From NCBI RefSeq assembly GCF_001612985.1, contig NZ_BDBM01000004.1, positions 124,001 through 188,000 of the forward strand: 64,000 nucleotides of DNA, in the 5' to 3' direction. The notes under the pieces are model-generated. The model was not told the origin of the DNA and did not search any database. It worked only from the letters and a program-made list of their open reading frames with translations. This DNA is from Nocardia gamkensis NBRC 108242. GTDB taxonomy: Bacteria; Actinomycetota; Actinomycetes; Mycobacteriales; Mycobacteriaceae. Shown one piece after another: positions 36,365 through 45,095 of the stretch (within the stretch, counting starts at the first letter, position 1; each line of letters begins with the position of its first letter). The position numbers were made by a program, and so were the translations under genes.

Positions 36365-37771
36365 CTACTTCAGCACATACGGCGAAACCGAGCTGCGGTG
36401 CTCACTGATGTCGAGCACCTTGCCCAACGGCGGGAACGCGCGCTGCGGGCAGTTGGCCCGCTCGCAGACTCGGCAGCCCGCACCGATCGGCGTCGGCTGC
36501 ACCTCGTCGAGGTCGATGCCGTCGGCGTAGATCACCCGGGCCGCGTGCCGCAGTTCGCAGCCGAGCCCGATGGCGAAGGTCTTGCTCGGCTGGCCGAAAC
36601 GGGTGGCGCGGCGTTCGACCGTGCGAGCCACCCAGAGATATTTGCGGCCGTCGGGCATCTGGGCGATCTGCGTCATGATCTTGCCGGGATAGGCGAAGGT
36701 CTCGTAAACGTTCCACAGCGGGCAGGTCCCGCCGCTGGCGGAGAAGTGGAAACCGGTGGCCGACTGGCGCTTGGACATATTGCCCGCGCGGTCGACCCGC
36801 ACGAACGAGAACGGCACGCCGCGCAGCGATGGTCGTTGCAATGTGGACAGCCGGTGGCAGATGGTCTCGTAGCTCTGCGTGAAGAACGCCGACAGCCGCT
36901 CGATGTCGTAGCGGAAGTCCTCGGCCACCTCGTGGAAATGCGTATACGGCAGCACCGTCGCCGCGGCGAAATAATTGGCCAGCCCGAGCATGGCCAGCTT
37001 GCGGGCGTCCTCGGACGCGAAATTGCCCTCCTCGACCAGCTTCTCCAGCAACTCTCCGCATTCGAAGTAGGCCAGCTCGGCGGCCAGTTTGAAGGTGCGC
37101 TGCCCACCGGAGAGATGCGGCGCGATCTCCAGGTTGCGGGTCTGCGGGTCGTAGCGGTGCAGCACGCCCTCGCCGAGATCGATGCGCTCGGTGATCCGCA
37201 CGTCGTGCGCGCGCAGGATCCTGGCGATCTCGCTGTTCACGTCGCCGCCGTGGAAACGGATGCGCGCGGTGAGCTCCTCGGCGGCGGTGTCCAGCTCGTG
37301 AATGTAGTTCTGGCGCTGGTAGAAGTAGTCGCGCACTTCCTCGTGCGGCTTGCTGATCGCGCCGCTGCCCGCGCTGTCGGCGAACCGGTCCTCGGTGGCC
37401 GCCGCCAGCTGGGCGGAGGTGTTGCGGTAGCGATTGTGCATGTTGACCAGCGCGCGGGCCATGCTCGGATGCGCCGAGACCATGTCCGCGATCTCCTGGG
37501 CGTCGGCCTCGATGCCCAGCTCCTGGTCCATCACGACCTCTTGGAGCTCCGCGATGAGCCGGGTGTCGTCCTGCGCGGAGAAGAAGGTCGCGTCGACGCC
37601 GAACACGTCGCTGATCTTCAGCAGCACCGGGACGGTGAGGGGGCGCACGTCGTGCTCGATCTGATTGAGGTAACTCGCCGAGATCTCCAGCTGCTGGGCC
37701 AGCGCGATCTGGCTCAGCCCGCGTTCGGTCCGCAGCTGACGCAGCCGAGCGCCGACGTAAGTCTTGGCCAT
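36365..37771 (-). CDS. ramB: RamB-like XRE/short-chain fatty-acyl transcriptional regulator
   Basis: A 468-residue regulator. The XRE HTH at about 8-64 (LRQLRTERGLSQIALAQQLEISASYLNQIEHDVRPLTVPVLLKIS in outline) is followed by an ImmA/IrrE-like central domain and a C-terminal DUF2083 domain ending in a Cys cluster (GAGCRVCERANCPQRAF). Length and ends match mycobacterial RamB (about 470), which represses glyoxylate-cycle genes and controls acetate use. TAAGCT (37778-37783, minus strand) lies six bases before ATG 37771, so it is probably leaderless. No icl gene is in the window. Confidence 0.92.
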   Translation of the reverse strand: MAKTYVGARLRQLRTERGLSQIALAQQLEISASYLNQIEHDVRPLTVPVLLKISDVFGVDATFFSAQDDTRLIAELQEVVMDQELGIEADAQEIADMVSAHPSMARALVNMHNRYRNTSAQLAAATEDRFADSAGSGAISKPHEEVRDYFYQRQNYIHELDTAAEELTARIRFHGGDVNSEIARILRAHDVRITERIDLGEGVLHRYDPQTRNLEIAPHLSGGQRTFKLAAELAYFECGELLEKLVEEGNFASEDARKLAMLGLANYFAAATVLPYTHFHEVAEDFRYDIERLSAFFTQSYETICHRLSTLQRPSLRGVPFSFVRVDRAGNMSKRQSATGFHFSASGGTCPLWNVYETFAYPGKIMTQIAQMPDGRKYLWVARTVERRATRFGQPSKTFAIGLGCELRHAARVIYADGIDLDEVQPTPIGAGCRVCERANCPQRAFPPLGKVLDISEHRSSVSPYVLK

Positions 37772-37864
37772 GCGTCCAGCTTATGGCCGGGTTCGCATCC
37801 GTGCCAATTACGGATTAACACTCCTCGCAGACATGTGTCGTACCCGGCGGCTACCGTCGGCAGG

Positions 37865-39376
37865 GTGTTGTTCTCGGATGTCGTCCTGGCCTCGGAGACC
37901 GTGCGCGCGACCAGGTCACGCAAGACGAAGATCGCCACGCTGGCCGGGCTGCTGACCTCGGCCGCCGCCGACGAGCTCGCGCCCGTCGTCGCCTGGGCGT
38001 CCGGCGAGCTACCGCAGGGGCGGATCGGCACGGGCTGGCGCACGCTCACCACGCTCGACAGCCCGCCGGCGCCGGTCGCGACGTTGACCGTCGCGGCGGT
38101 GCACGTCGCGCTGAGCGAGCTGGCCGGTACCTCCGGCGCCGGGTCCGCCGCCCGGCGCAAGGAGCTGCTCGGGGCGCTGTGGTCCGCGGCGACGGCGGAT
38201 GAGCAGAGTTTCCTGCTGCGCCTGCTCACCGGGGAACTGCGCCAAGGAGCGCTCACCGCCGTGGTCGCCGAAGCGGTGGCCGTCGCCGCGGGCGTGCCGC
38301 CTGATCTGGTGCGCCGGGCGTACATGCTGTCGGGCCGATTGCCGGTCACCGCCGTCGCGGCGCTGACCGGCGGCGTTGCCGCACTCGCGGAGTTCCGGCT
38401 CGAAGTCGGCCGCCCGATCCAGCCCATGCTCGCCTCGCCCGGCGCGACGCTGGACGAGGCGCTGATCGAGTTCGAGGGCGAGGTGAGCGTCGAGCACAAG
38501 CTGGACGGCGCCCGCATCCAGGTGCACCGGGACGGCGACCGGGTCCGCATCTTCACCAGGACGCTGCGCGATATCACCGCGGGCGTGCCCGAACTGGTCG
38601 AGCTGGTCGCCGGCCTGGACTGCACGAGCGTCGTCCTGGACGGGGAGACGCTGGCGCTCACCGACGCGGGACGGCCACGTCCGTTCCAGGAGACCATGAG
38701 CCGCTTCGCCGAGGCGAGCTCCACCCGGGAGTTGCTGCTGCATCCATACTTCTTCGACTGTCTGCACTTGGACGGCCGGGACCTGCTCGACGCTCCGCTG
38801 TCGGAGCGGCGCGCCGCGCTGACGAAGGTGGCGGGCACGCACACCATTCCCGCGTTGCTGCGGCCGGATGCCGAAGCGGCCGCCGAATATTTCGACGGCG
38901 CGCTGGCGGCGGGCCACGAGGGCGTCATGATCAAGTCGCTGACCGCGCCGTACGCCGCGGGCAGGCGGGGCAGGGCCTGGCAGAAGATCAAGCCGACGCA
39001 CACCCTCGACCTCGTAGTGCTCGGCGCGGAATGGGGCTACGGCCGTCGCACGGGCTACCTGTCGAACCTGCATCTCGGCGCGCGCGACCCGGACAGCGGC
39101 GAGCCGGTCATGGTGGGCAAAACCTTCAAGGGACTCACCGACGCGCTGTTGCAATGGCAGACCACCGAATTCCCCCGCCACGAGCGCTCGCGTGATCAGC
39201 ACACCGTGTATCTGTGGCCGCGACTGGTTGTGGAGATCGCTTTGGACGGCGTGCAGGTCAGTCCGCGCTATCCCGGCGGGGTCGCGTTGCGTTTCGCTCG
39301 GGTGGTGCGCTATCGCCCCGACAAAGAACCCGCCGACGCGGACACCATCGACACCGTCCGCGCGCTACTGCCGTGA
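37865..39376 (+). CDS. ligB: ATP-dependent DNA ligase (LigB-type)
   Basis: A 503-residue ligase. After an N-terminal DNA-binding helical domain (~1-190) come the nucleotidyltransferase motifs: I EHKLDGARIQVHR with the adenylated Lys212, III LDGETLAL, IIIa PYFFDCLHLDG, IV HEGVMIKS, V AWQKIKP. The OB-fold follows with GKTFKGLTDALLQWQTTEFP. It seals nicks using ATP and would be accessory to the NAD-dependent LigA. Start is GTG 37865, seven bases after TACCGT (37852-37857). Divergent from ramB with 93 bp between. Confidence 0.93.
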   Translation: MLFSDVVLASETVRATRSRKTKIATLAGLLTSAAADELAPVVAWASGELPQGRIGTGWRTLTTLDSPPAPVATLTVAAVHVALSELAGTSGAGSAARRKELLGALWSAATADEQSFLLRLLTGELRQGALTAVVAEAVAVAAGVPPDLVRRAYMLSGRLPVTAVAALTGGVAALAEFRLEVGRPIQPMLASPGATLDEALIEFEGEVSVEHKLDGARIQVHRDGDRVRIFTRTLRDITAGVPELVELVAGLDCTSVVLDGETLALTDAGRPRPFQETMSRFAEASSTRELLLHPYFFDCLHLDGRDLLDAPLSERRAALTKVAGTHTIPALLRPDAEAAAEYFDGALAAGHEGVMIKSLTAPYAAGRRGRAWQKIKPTHTLDLVVLGAEWGYGRRTGYLSNLHLGARDPDSGEPVMVGKTFKGLTDALLQWQTTEFPRHERSRDQHTVYLWPRLVVEIALDGVQVSPRYPGGVALRFARVVRYRPDKEPADADTIDTVRALLP

Positions 39377-39547
39377 CCGTCGCCGCGATGTGAAGCGCGC
39401 TTGCTCCCGCGCCGGGTGCGTGTCGGGCGTGCGTGGCGAATCGAGCCACTGTAAGTATGGGCAGCGCAAGGTTCCGGATGGCCGCCACACTGCAATGGTC
39501 CGGCCGGTTCGTACCTCCGGACAAGGAATCGGCGGGCGGGTGGGACG

Positions 39548-40801
39548 ATGCGAATTGTGCTGTGCGGACGCTATGTCCGGCTGGTGGCGGCGTTGCTGGG
39601 CGTCTTGGCGGTGAGTGCGGTCGGCACGCCCGTGCAGGCGAATCCGATCGAGCAGTTCCTCACGCCTTCGCGTGAATACTCCGGGATCCTGCCCACGCCG
39701 CTGGGCGACCCGTTCTACACCCCGCCGCCGGAATTCGAGAACACACCGCCGGGAACGGTTCTGGCGTCCCGTCCGGGCGGCACGGGCCTGACCGCGTTCC
39801 CGTTGCACTCGACCGAACTGCTGATCCGGTCCACCGATTCCAAGGATCGCCCGGTCCCCGTGGTCGCGACGTTGCTCGTGCCGCGGACGCCGTGGACCGG
39901 GCCGGGGCCGCGACCGGTGCTGTCGCTCAATCACGCGATCGACTCGCTCGGGCATCGGTGCGCACCGTCCTACGAGCTGAAGAACCCGTTGTGGGCCGAG
40001 ATGTGGGCCGCCCAGATTCCGTTGTCCAAGGGATACGCCGTGCTCGTGCCCGACCATCAGGGCCCGCGGCAGGCGTACGGGGCGGGACTGATGGCCGGGC
40101 ACGCGGTGCTCGACTCGATCCGGGCCGCGGTGCGAACGCCGGAACTCGGGTTGCGACCGGACGCTCCGACGCTGGTCACCGGATACTCCGGCGGCGCCAT
40201 CGCCAGCGGATGGGCCGCCCAGTTGGCCCCGGCGTATGCGCCCGAGCTCAATCTGGTGGGTGCGGCGTTCGGCGGTGTTCCCGCCGACTTCGGCATGCTG
40301 CTGTCCACCATGAACGGCCGCAACGCCGCGTCCGGAGTCTTCTTGGCCGCGACGCTCGGATTGGCGCGGGAGTATCCCGAGCTGCTGGACCTGATGAACG
40401 ACGACGGCTGGCGACTGGCCCAGATCGGCAAGGACATGTGCATGACCGGGGAGGAGTTCGGCGGTGCCGTGGCGCCGATTCCGGTGCAGGCGCTCACCCA
40501 TGCCGCCGCGCCCACCGAGCTGCCGATGGTCAGGGAGATCCTGGCCGCCAATCGGCTGGGCGCGAGCGCGCCTACCGTGCCGGTGTTCCTCTATCACGCG
40601 ACGCACGACCCATGGGTGCCGTTGGCCGGGGCGGAGAAGCTGTACGCGGACTGGTGCGGAGCCGGGACACCGGTGGACTTCCAGGTCTATCTCGGCGAAC
40701 ACTTCCTGGTCGGCCTCAGCGGCATCCCCGGCGCGAACTCGTGGATCGATGATCGGTTCGCAGGCCGTCCGGTCGCCGCGCGGTGCACTCGATCCGGCTG
40801 A
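39548..40801 (+). CDS. Secreted lipase, LIP family
   Basis: A 417-residue exported hydrolase. The Sec signal peptide (YVRLVAALLGVLAVSAVGTPVQA, cleavage near residue 31) has the usual basic start. The LIP-family pattern is DPFYTPPPEFENTPPGTVLASR near the mature N-terminus, PVLSLNHAIDSLGHRCAPSYE, the nucleophile VTGYSGGAIASGWAAQLAP (Ser of GYSGG), the late Asp (HATHDPWVP) and a His in GEHFLVG. It would hydrolyse acylglycerols or esters outside the cell. GGGTGGG precedes ATG 39548. Confidence 0.9.
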   Translation: MRIVLCGRYVRLVAALLGVLAVSAVGTPVQANPIEQFLTPSREYSGILPTPLGDPFYTPPPEFENTPPGTVLASRPGGTGLTAFPLHSTELLIRSTDSKDRPVPVVATLLVPRTPWTGPGPRPVLSLNHAIDSLGHRCAPSYELKNPLWAEMWAAQIPLSKGYAVLVPDHQGPRQAYGAGLMAGHAVLDSIRAAVRTPELGLRPDAPTLVTGYSGGAIASGWAAQLAPAYAPELNLVGAAFGGVPADFGMLLSTMNGRNAASGVFLAATLGLAREYPELLDLMNDDGWRLAQIGKDMCMTGEEFGGAVAPIPVQALTHAAAPTELPMVREILAANRLGASAPTVPVFLYHATHDPWVPLAGAEKLYADWCGAGTPVDFQVYLGEHFLVGLSGIPGANSWIDDRFAGRPVAARCTRSG

Positions 40802-40891
40802 GCAGGGCGAACCAGACTAGTCCATCTCGGTGGGCGGAACTTTCGGTGACCGACCTGGCTCCGCCATCCGGGGGTGCAGCACACTGGAGGC

Positions 40892-42094
40892 GTGACCGTC
40901 GAATTACTGGTTCTCCTGATCGTCATCGTCACGGCGCTCGCATTCGATTTCACCAACGGCTTCCACGACACCGCCAACGCGATGGCGACCTCGATCGCCA
41001 CCGGTGCGCTGCGGCCGCGGGTGGCGGTCGCGCTCTCCGCGGTGCTGAACCTGGTCGGCGCGTTCCTGTCGGTGGCCGTCGCCGCCACCGTGGCGAAGGG
41101 CATCGTGCGACTCGATGCCGTCGGCGGCCAGGACCTGATCGTCATCGTGTTCGCCGGTTTGGTCGGCGGGATCCTGTGGAACCTGCTCACCTGGCTTTTC
41201 GGCCTGCCATCGAGTTCGTCGCACGCGCTGTTCGGCGGTCTGATCGGGGCGACGCTGGCCGCGCTGGGCTGGAGCGGGGTGATCTGGGCATCCGGATCGG
41301 ACGGCGTGATCACCAAGATCATTCTTCCCGCCGTGCTCGCGCCCGTCGTCGCCGCGCTGGTCTCGGCGATCGGCACCTGGCTGGTGTACCGGATCACCCG
41401 CGGCGCCGACGAAGGGAAGGTCACCGAGGGCTTCCGGTGGGGGCAGATCGGCTCCGCCTCGCTGGTCTCGCTGGCGCACGGCACGAACGACGCGCAGAAG
41501 ACGATGGGCGTGATCTTCCTGGCACTCGTCGCGCACGGGACGCTCACCAAGGATGACGACCTGCCGCTCTGGGTGATGGCCGCGTGCGCCGTGGCCATCG
41601 CGGCCGGCACCTACCTCGGCGGCTGGCGGATCATCCGGACGCTGGGCAAGGGCCTGGTCGAGATCGACTCGCCACAGGGCCTCGCGGCGGAATCCGCCTC
41701 GGCCGCGATCATCCTGACCTCGGCCCATTTCGGGTTGCCGCTGTCCACCACGCAGACGGCCACCGGCGCGATCCTCGGCACCGGTCTCGGCAAGGGCGCC
41801 GAGGTGCGCTGGGCCGTGATGGGGCGGATGGTGGTCGCATGGTTGCTCACGCTGCCGCTGGCCGCGGTCGCGGGAGCGATCTGCTGGGCCATCGCCCACG
41901 TCATCGGCGGGCTGGCCGGTGTGCTCGTGGTCTTCGGCATCCTGATCGGCCTGTCGACGCTGATGTACCTGCGGTCGCGGCGTGATCCGGTACACACCGG
42001 CAACGTCAACGACTGGCCGGGCGACGGGACCGATCCGCCCACCGCCGCGCCGCCCGCCACGTCGGCGGACAAGAACCGTTCGGCCCAGGTGTAG
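40892..42094 (+). CDS. pitA: Inorganic phosphate transporter, PiT family
   Basis: A 400-residue membrane transporter. The duplicated PiT signature is visible: TALAFDFTNGFHDTANAMATSIATGAL at the start and VSLAHGTNDAQKTMGVIFLAL in the middle, with GLPSSSSHALFGGLIGA and FGLPLSTTQTATGAILG. About ten TM helices. GTG 40892 gives a normal PiT N-terminus; GGAGG ends only one base upstream, so either a leaderless start (CACACT six bases before) or GTG 40874 is possible. It heads a four-gene operon. Confidence 0.9.
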   Translation: MTVELLVLLIVIVTALAFDFTNGFHDTANAMATSIATGALRPRVAVALSAVLNLVGAFLSVAVAATVAKGIVRLDAVGGQDLIVIVFAGLVGGILWNLLTWLFGLPSSSSHALFGGLIGATLAALGWSGVIWASGSDGVITKIILPAVLAPVVAALVSAIGTWLVYRITRGADEGKVTEGFRWGQIGSASLVSLAHGTNDAQKTMGVIFLALVAHGTLTKDDDLPLWVMAACAVAIAAGTYLGGWRIIRTLGKGLVEIDSPQGLAAESASAAIILTSAHFGLPLSTTQTATGAILGTGLGKGAEVRWAVMGRMVVAWLLTLPLAAVAGAICWAIAHVIGGLAGVLVVFGILIGLSTLMYLRSRRDPVHTGNVNDWPGDGTDPPTAAPPATSADKNRSAQV

Positions 42095-42105
42095 GAGGAC
42101 CAGGC

Positions 42106-42390
42106 GTGCACACTCTCGTCACGAATCTGAACGCGCTGTGGAAAGTCGTCGCGGCAGGCCTGGTGCTCGGCGCGGGCCTGCCGATGATCTTCGCGATCGG
42201 GGTGCGGTTCTGGTCGACGACCGTGACGACCGACGCGGGAGCGGGGGCGGTGCGGCGCAATTACCCCGCCCTCGCGGTCGCGCTGGCGTGCTTCGCGCTG
42301 GTTGTCGTGGCGATCGTCAGTGGCATCCTGTATACGGCGAAAGCGTTCATCGCCGCCAGATTCGGCATCCATTTGTTCGGGCAGGCGTGA
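42106..42390 (+). CDS. Small membrane protein of the pit operon
   Basis: A 94-residue protein with two TM helices (VVAAGLVLGAGLPMIFAIGVRF and ALAVALACFALVVVAIVSGILY). GTG 42106 has GAGGA overlapping the pitA stop. In mycobacteria a similar small membrane gene sits between pitA and a DUF3349 gene (Rv0545c-Rv0544c-Rv0543c order). Role unknown; the conserved order suggests an accessory part of phosphate transport. Confidence 0.85.
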   Translation: MHTLVTNLNALWKVVAAGLVLGAGLPMIFAIGVRFWSTTVTTDAGAGAVRRNYPALAVALACFALVVVAIVSGILYTAKAFIAARFGIHLFGQA

Positions 42391-42401
42391 GGAGTGCCGG
42401 C

Positions 42402-42737
42402 GTGACCGATCCAGTGAAACCAGCTCCGCTCCGGCCGAAGCTGCTCGGCAAAGTCGTGGGCTGGCTGCGCGCGGGGTATCCGCAGGGTGTCCCGCAGGCG
42501 GATTATGTGGCCCTGTTCGCCGTGCTGCACCGGCACCTCACCGACTACGAGGTGGTCGCGATCGCCGAGGAGCTGGTCGCTTCGAATCCGGACAGCACGA
42601 TCACCCACGCCGAGATCGAGCAGGCCATCGCCCGGTTCGCGATGGAGCAACCGGCCGAAGGCGACGTCTCTCGCGTCGCCTCCCATCTGGCCGCGGGCGG
42701 CTGGCCGCTGGCCGATCCGCCCGCCGATTCCGACTGA
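42402..42737 (+). CDS. DUF3349 protein, first copy
   Basis: A 111-residue soluble helical protein. The core GWLRAGYPQGVPQADYVALFAVLHRHLTDYEVVAIAEEL is the DUF3349 hallmark, with DVSRVASHLAAGGWPL at the end. GTG 42402 has GAGGAG eight bases upstream. Structures of mycobacterial members show a small helical bundle with no known activity. It has a ~15-residue Pro-rich N-terminal extension relative to the second copy. Confidence 0.88.
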   Translation: MTDPVKPAPLRPKLLGKVVGWLRAGYPQGVPQADYVALFAVLHRHLTDYEVVAIAEELVASNPDSTITHAEIEQAIARFAMEQPAEGDVSRVASHLAAGGWPLADPPADSD

Positions 42738-42751
42738 CCGAGCCGCCGCCG

Positions 42752-43042
42752 ATGCCACCCTTCCTGCACGCGATCATCGGCTGGCTGCGGGTCGGATACC
42801 CGGACGGCGTGCCGGAGTCCGACTACATCCCGCTGCTCGCGCTGCTGCGCCGTCGCCTGTCCGACGAAGAGGTGGCCCGGATCGCCGCCGAGCTGACCGG
42901 CTTCGGCGGGGCGGACATCGACCAGACCGATATCCAGGTGATGATCACCAAGATCACCAACGACATGCCCTCCGAAGCCGACGTGGCCCGGGTGCGCGCC
43001 AGGGTCGAGGCCAATGCCTGGCCGGATCCGGACGCCGAGTGA
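42752..43042 (+). CDS. DUF3349 protein, second copy
   Basis: A 96-residue paralogue: IGWLRVGYPDGVPESDYIPLLALLRRRLSDEEVARIAAEL, then EADVARVRARVEANAWP. It shares the GYP-GVP-DY pattern with the preceding gene but differs elsewhere, so the duplication is not recent. It follows 14 bases after that gene and ends two bases from the convergent DUF4254 gene. Confidence 0.88.
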   Translation: MPPFLHAIIGWLRVGYPDGVPESDYIPLLALLRRRLSDEEVARIAAELTGFGGADIDQTDIQVMITKITNDMPSEADVARVRARVEANAWPDPDAE

Positions 43043-43043
43043 G

Positions 43044-43484
43044 TCACGGCTGATCGCGCGGGCCGCTGAGGTAGGGCAGGCGGCGCACGCCCGCCGCGAC
43101 CTCGTAGGCGAGATCCTCGTAGCCGAGCGCGAGTTCGGCGAGGCGCTCCCAGGCATCGTGCACGGCCCATTCCGGGGCGCCGGAGAGGATCTCGTAGGCG
43201 CAGGCGGAGAACTGGGCGAGCCGGTCGACCACCATGCCCACGGTTTCGGTGTGCATGTGCGCGCCGCCGTGTGGCAGCGGCGCCTCGGTGGCGACCCAGC
43301 GGTCGATCGCGAGGACGAGGCGGGCGCGGTGCCCGTCGATGTCGTTCGTCCCGCCCAGGCCACGGCGCAGGCGGCGTTGATGCAATCCCGCGAGTAAGTG
43401 GGCCGATTCCAGAATCGGGTGTGCGCGGCGGGGCGCGGTGCGGCAGGCCTGCAGGATGAGCTCTTTGGTCGGCAGTGGTTCCAC
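43044..43484 (-). CDS. DUF4254 domain protein
   Basis: A 146-residue protein. The family pattern is RAHPILESAHLLAGLHQRRL, then GGTNDIDGHRARLVLAIDRWV, then HTETVGMVVDRLAQFSACAYEIL. The N-D-I-D-x-x-R motif is fully present. Start GTG 43484 has AGGGGG eight bases upstream. It is 56 bases downstream of the 100-aa gene on the same strand, and both face the XRE/DUF397 module. Function of the family is unknown. Confidence 0.8.
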   Translation of the reverse strand: MEPLPTKELILQACRTAPRRAHPILESAHLLAGLHQRRLRRGLGGTNDIDGHRARLVLAIDRWVATEAPLPHGGAHMHTETVGMVVDRLAQFSACAYEILSGAPEWAVHDAWERLAELALGYEDLAYEVAAGVRRLPYLSGPRDQP

Positions 43485-43540
43485 TGCGATAACCCCCTGG
43501 ATCGAATGGTCGCGGCGGGCGTCACGCGAGACGCGAAGGA

Positions 43541-43843
43541 TCATCGACGATGCCGCCCGCCCGGACGCGGCAATCGGTACCGCTTGCGCAACGGCCCGGT
43601 GTCCCACGGCGATTCGAGGACCACGAGACCGACGGCCTCCAGCGGCGTGAGCCCGATGCGGCGCACCAGCTCCTCCGTCAGCGCAACCATCTCCGCCGCT
43701 TGGATAGCCGCGGTCGCCTGCTCGGTGGACACCATCCGGCCACGCAGATAGGACACCACCCACGCGTCGTCACTGACCCGCCGCGCCTGATGCGGCGTCT
43801 GATCACTCACGATCCACATCCGGTCGACGACATGCACCGACAT
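43541..43843 (-). CDS. Hypothetical protein, 100 aa
   Basis: A soluble basic protein, MSVHVVDRMWIVSDQTPHQARRVSDDAWVV..., with an amphipathic middle (TEQATAAIQAAEMVALTEELVRRIGLTPLEAVGLVVL) and an Arg-rich end. ATG 43843 has AAGGGGG about seven bases upstream. Likely operonic with the DUF4254 gene and transcribed divergently from the XRE regulator across tandem palindromes. No family recognised. Confidence 0.75.
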   Translation of the reverse strand: MSVHVVDRMWIVSDQTPHQARRVSDDAWVVSYLRGRMVSTEQATAAIQAAEMVALTEELVRRIGLTPLEAVGLVVLESPWDTGPLRKRYRLPRPGGRHRR

Positions 43844-43934
43844 CGGAACCCCCTTCATCCCCGCCGAGCGGGCTGTTCCACCAGCCCCGCTGTGATGCGC
43901 AACACAAGCAGAGTAGGTGCGGGACCGCTGACAA

Positions 43935-43958
43935 GTCAACTTGACTAGTCAATTTGAC
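43935..43958. promoter_or_regulatory. Tandem palindromic operators of the XRE/DUF397 divergon
   Basis: GTCAACTTGAC (43935-43945) and GTCAATTTGAC (43948-43958) are two copies of the palindrome GTCAA-N-TTGAC, centres 13 bp apart. They lie between divergent starts at 43843 and 44025. XRE-type dimers bind palindromes of this size. Confidence 0.8.
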
Positions 43959-44024
43959 AAACTTGCCCCGCTGTGGATGCGGGTACGGTCATCTGCACGA
44001 ACAGCCGGAAGGACTCATCGGACG

Positions 44025-44885
44025 ATGGCACCACTTTCGCCCACGGTCGCGCGCTGGGAACTCATGCTCCGAATCAAACGCCGCCGCACCGAGTTCGACG
44101 TGTCCGCGTCCGTCATCGCCAAGGAACTGGGCTTCACGCTGTCGTACTGGTCGAAGGTGGAGAAAGAACGCGTCCTGGCCGAGGACAAACTGCGGAATCT
44201 GATGAGCCTGCTCGAATTCGACCCGGCCGAACGCGAGGAGATGTTGCGGCTGCGCGACATCGCGAAGCAGCGCGGGTGGTGGTCGGAGTACGCGGGGTTG
44301 CTGTCGGACGAGGTGATACGCCTCTATGGATTGGAGCACGGGGCGCGGAGCGTCCGTAGTTACGCGAGCATCTTGATTCCCGGTCTTTTGCAGACCGAGG
44401 ACTACGCGCGTGCGGTGATCGCCAACGACCGGGCGCGGGTTCGTCAAGTGGAAATCGAGCGCTGGGTCGAAGTTCGCATGCGGCGTCAGCAGCGGCTCAC
44501 CGGATCGGAGCCGCTTCGGGTCACCGCGATCGTCAACGAGGCCGCGCTGACCCAGCGCACCGGGGGTGTGGCGGTCCTGAAAAATCAGCTTTCACACCTG
44601 CTGTCGATTACCGAGACGCACGCCGACACAGTCGACGTTCGGGTCGTGCCCTTCGACGCGCCAGGTGGTGTGCTGCTGACCGGTGCGTCGTTCCACCTGC
44701 TCGGGTTCGACAGCGCACTCCTTCCCGACGTGGCGTGGACCGAGACGCTGGTCCATCTCGGAGTGATCGAGGAGAACGAACCGGTGCGTCATCTCGCGAC
44801 CATGTTCGCCACCACTCTCGCCGAGCACGCGCTTGCACGGAACGAGTCGATAGCGTTGATCGAACGCAGACTCGCCGCGCTGTAG
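44025..44885 (+). CDS. XRE-family HTH regulator with DUF5753 domain
   Basis: A 286-residue regulator. The HTH is at about 10-65 (WELMLRIKRRRTEFDVSASVIAKELGFTLSYWSKVEKERVLAEDKLRNLMSLLEF in outline), then the DUF5753 domain: YGLEHGARSVRSYASILIPGLLQTEDYARAVI, RRQQRLTG, AIVNEAALTQRTGG, VDVRVVPFDAPGG. The pair XRE-DUF5753 plus DUF397 is a common actinobacterial unit (WhiJ/BldB-like, Scr1-type), and in Streptomyces some pairs affect development. GGAAGGA lies upstream of ATG 44025. It ends just before the first DUF397 gene. Confidence 0.9.
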   Translation: MAPLSPTVARWELMLRIKRRRTEFDVSASVIAKELGFTLSYWSKVEKERVLAEDKLRNLMSLLEFDPAEREEMLRLRDIAKQRGWWSEYAGLLSDEVIRLYGLEHGARSVRSYASILIPGLLQTEDYARAVIANDRARVRQVEIERWVEVRMRRQQRLTGSEPLRVTAIVNEAALTQRTGGVAVLKNQLSHLLSITETHADTVDVRVVPFDAPGGVLLTGASFHLLGFDSALLPDVAWTETLVHLGVIEENEPVRHLATMFATTLAEHALARNESIALIERRLAAL

Positions 44886-44895
44886 CCTGATCGGC

Positions 44896-45090
44896 ATGGG
44901 GAGCGCGGCCGGCTGGTTCAAGTCATCACATTCGAACGACAGCACCGCCTGCGTAGAGGTGTGTTTCGACGGTGCTCGGGTCCTGGTTCGAGACAGCAAG
45001 TTTCAAGGGTCGCCGGACGCATCGCCCATCCTGGCGTTCACGCCGACCCAGTGGGCGGCGTTCACCACGGCGATCCGCGCAGGAGCCTGA
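44896..45090 (+). CDS. DUF397 protein, first copy
   Basis: A 64-residue protein with the family pattern WFKSSHSNDSTACVEVCFDGARVLVRDSKFQG and ILAFTPTQWAAFTTAIRAG. It begins ten bases after the XRE stop. TAGCCT (44883-44888) overlaps that stop and lies seven bases before ATG, so it could also have its own leaderless transcript. DUF397 proteins act with the neighbouring XRE protein. Confidence 0.9.
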   Translation: MGSAAGWFKSSHSNDSTACVEVCFDGARVLVRDSKFQGSPDASPILAFTPTQWAAFTTAIRAGA

Positions 45091-45095
45091 CCGCT

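Noticed and set aside
44608..44999. Minus-strand frames opposite the XRE/DUF397 genes as antitoxin-like genes
   Set aside because: They read antisense to well-supported domains and change composition where the true genes end.
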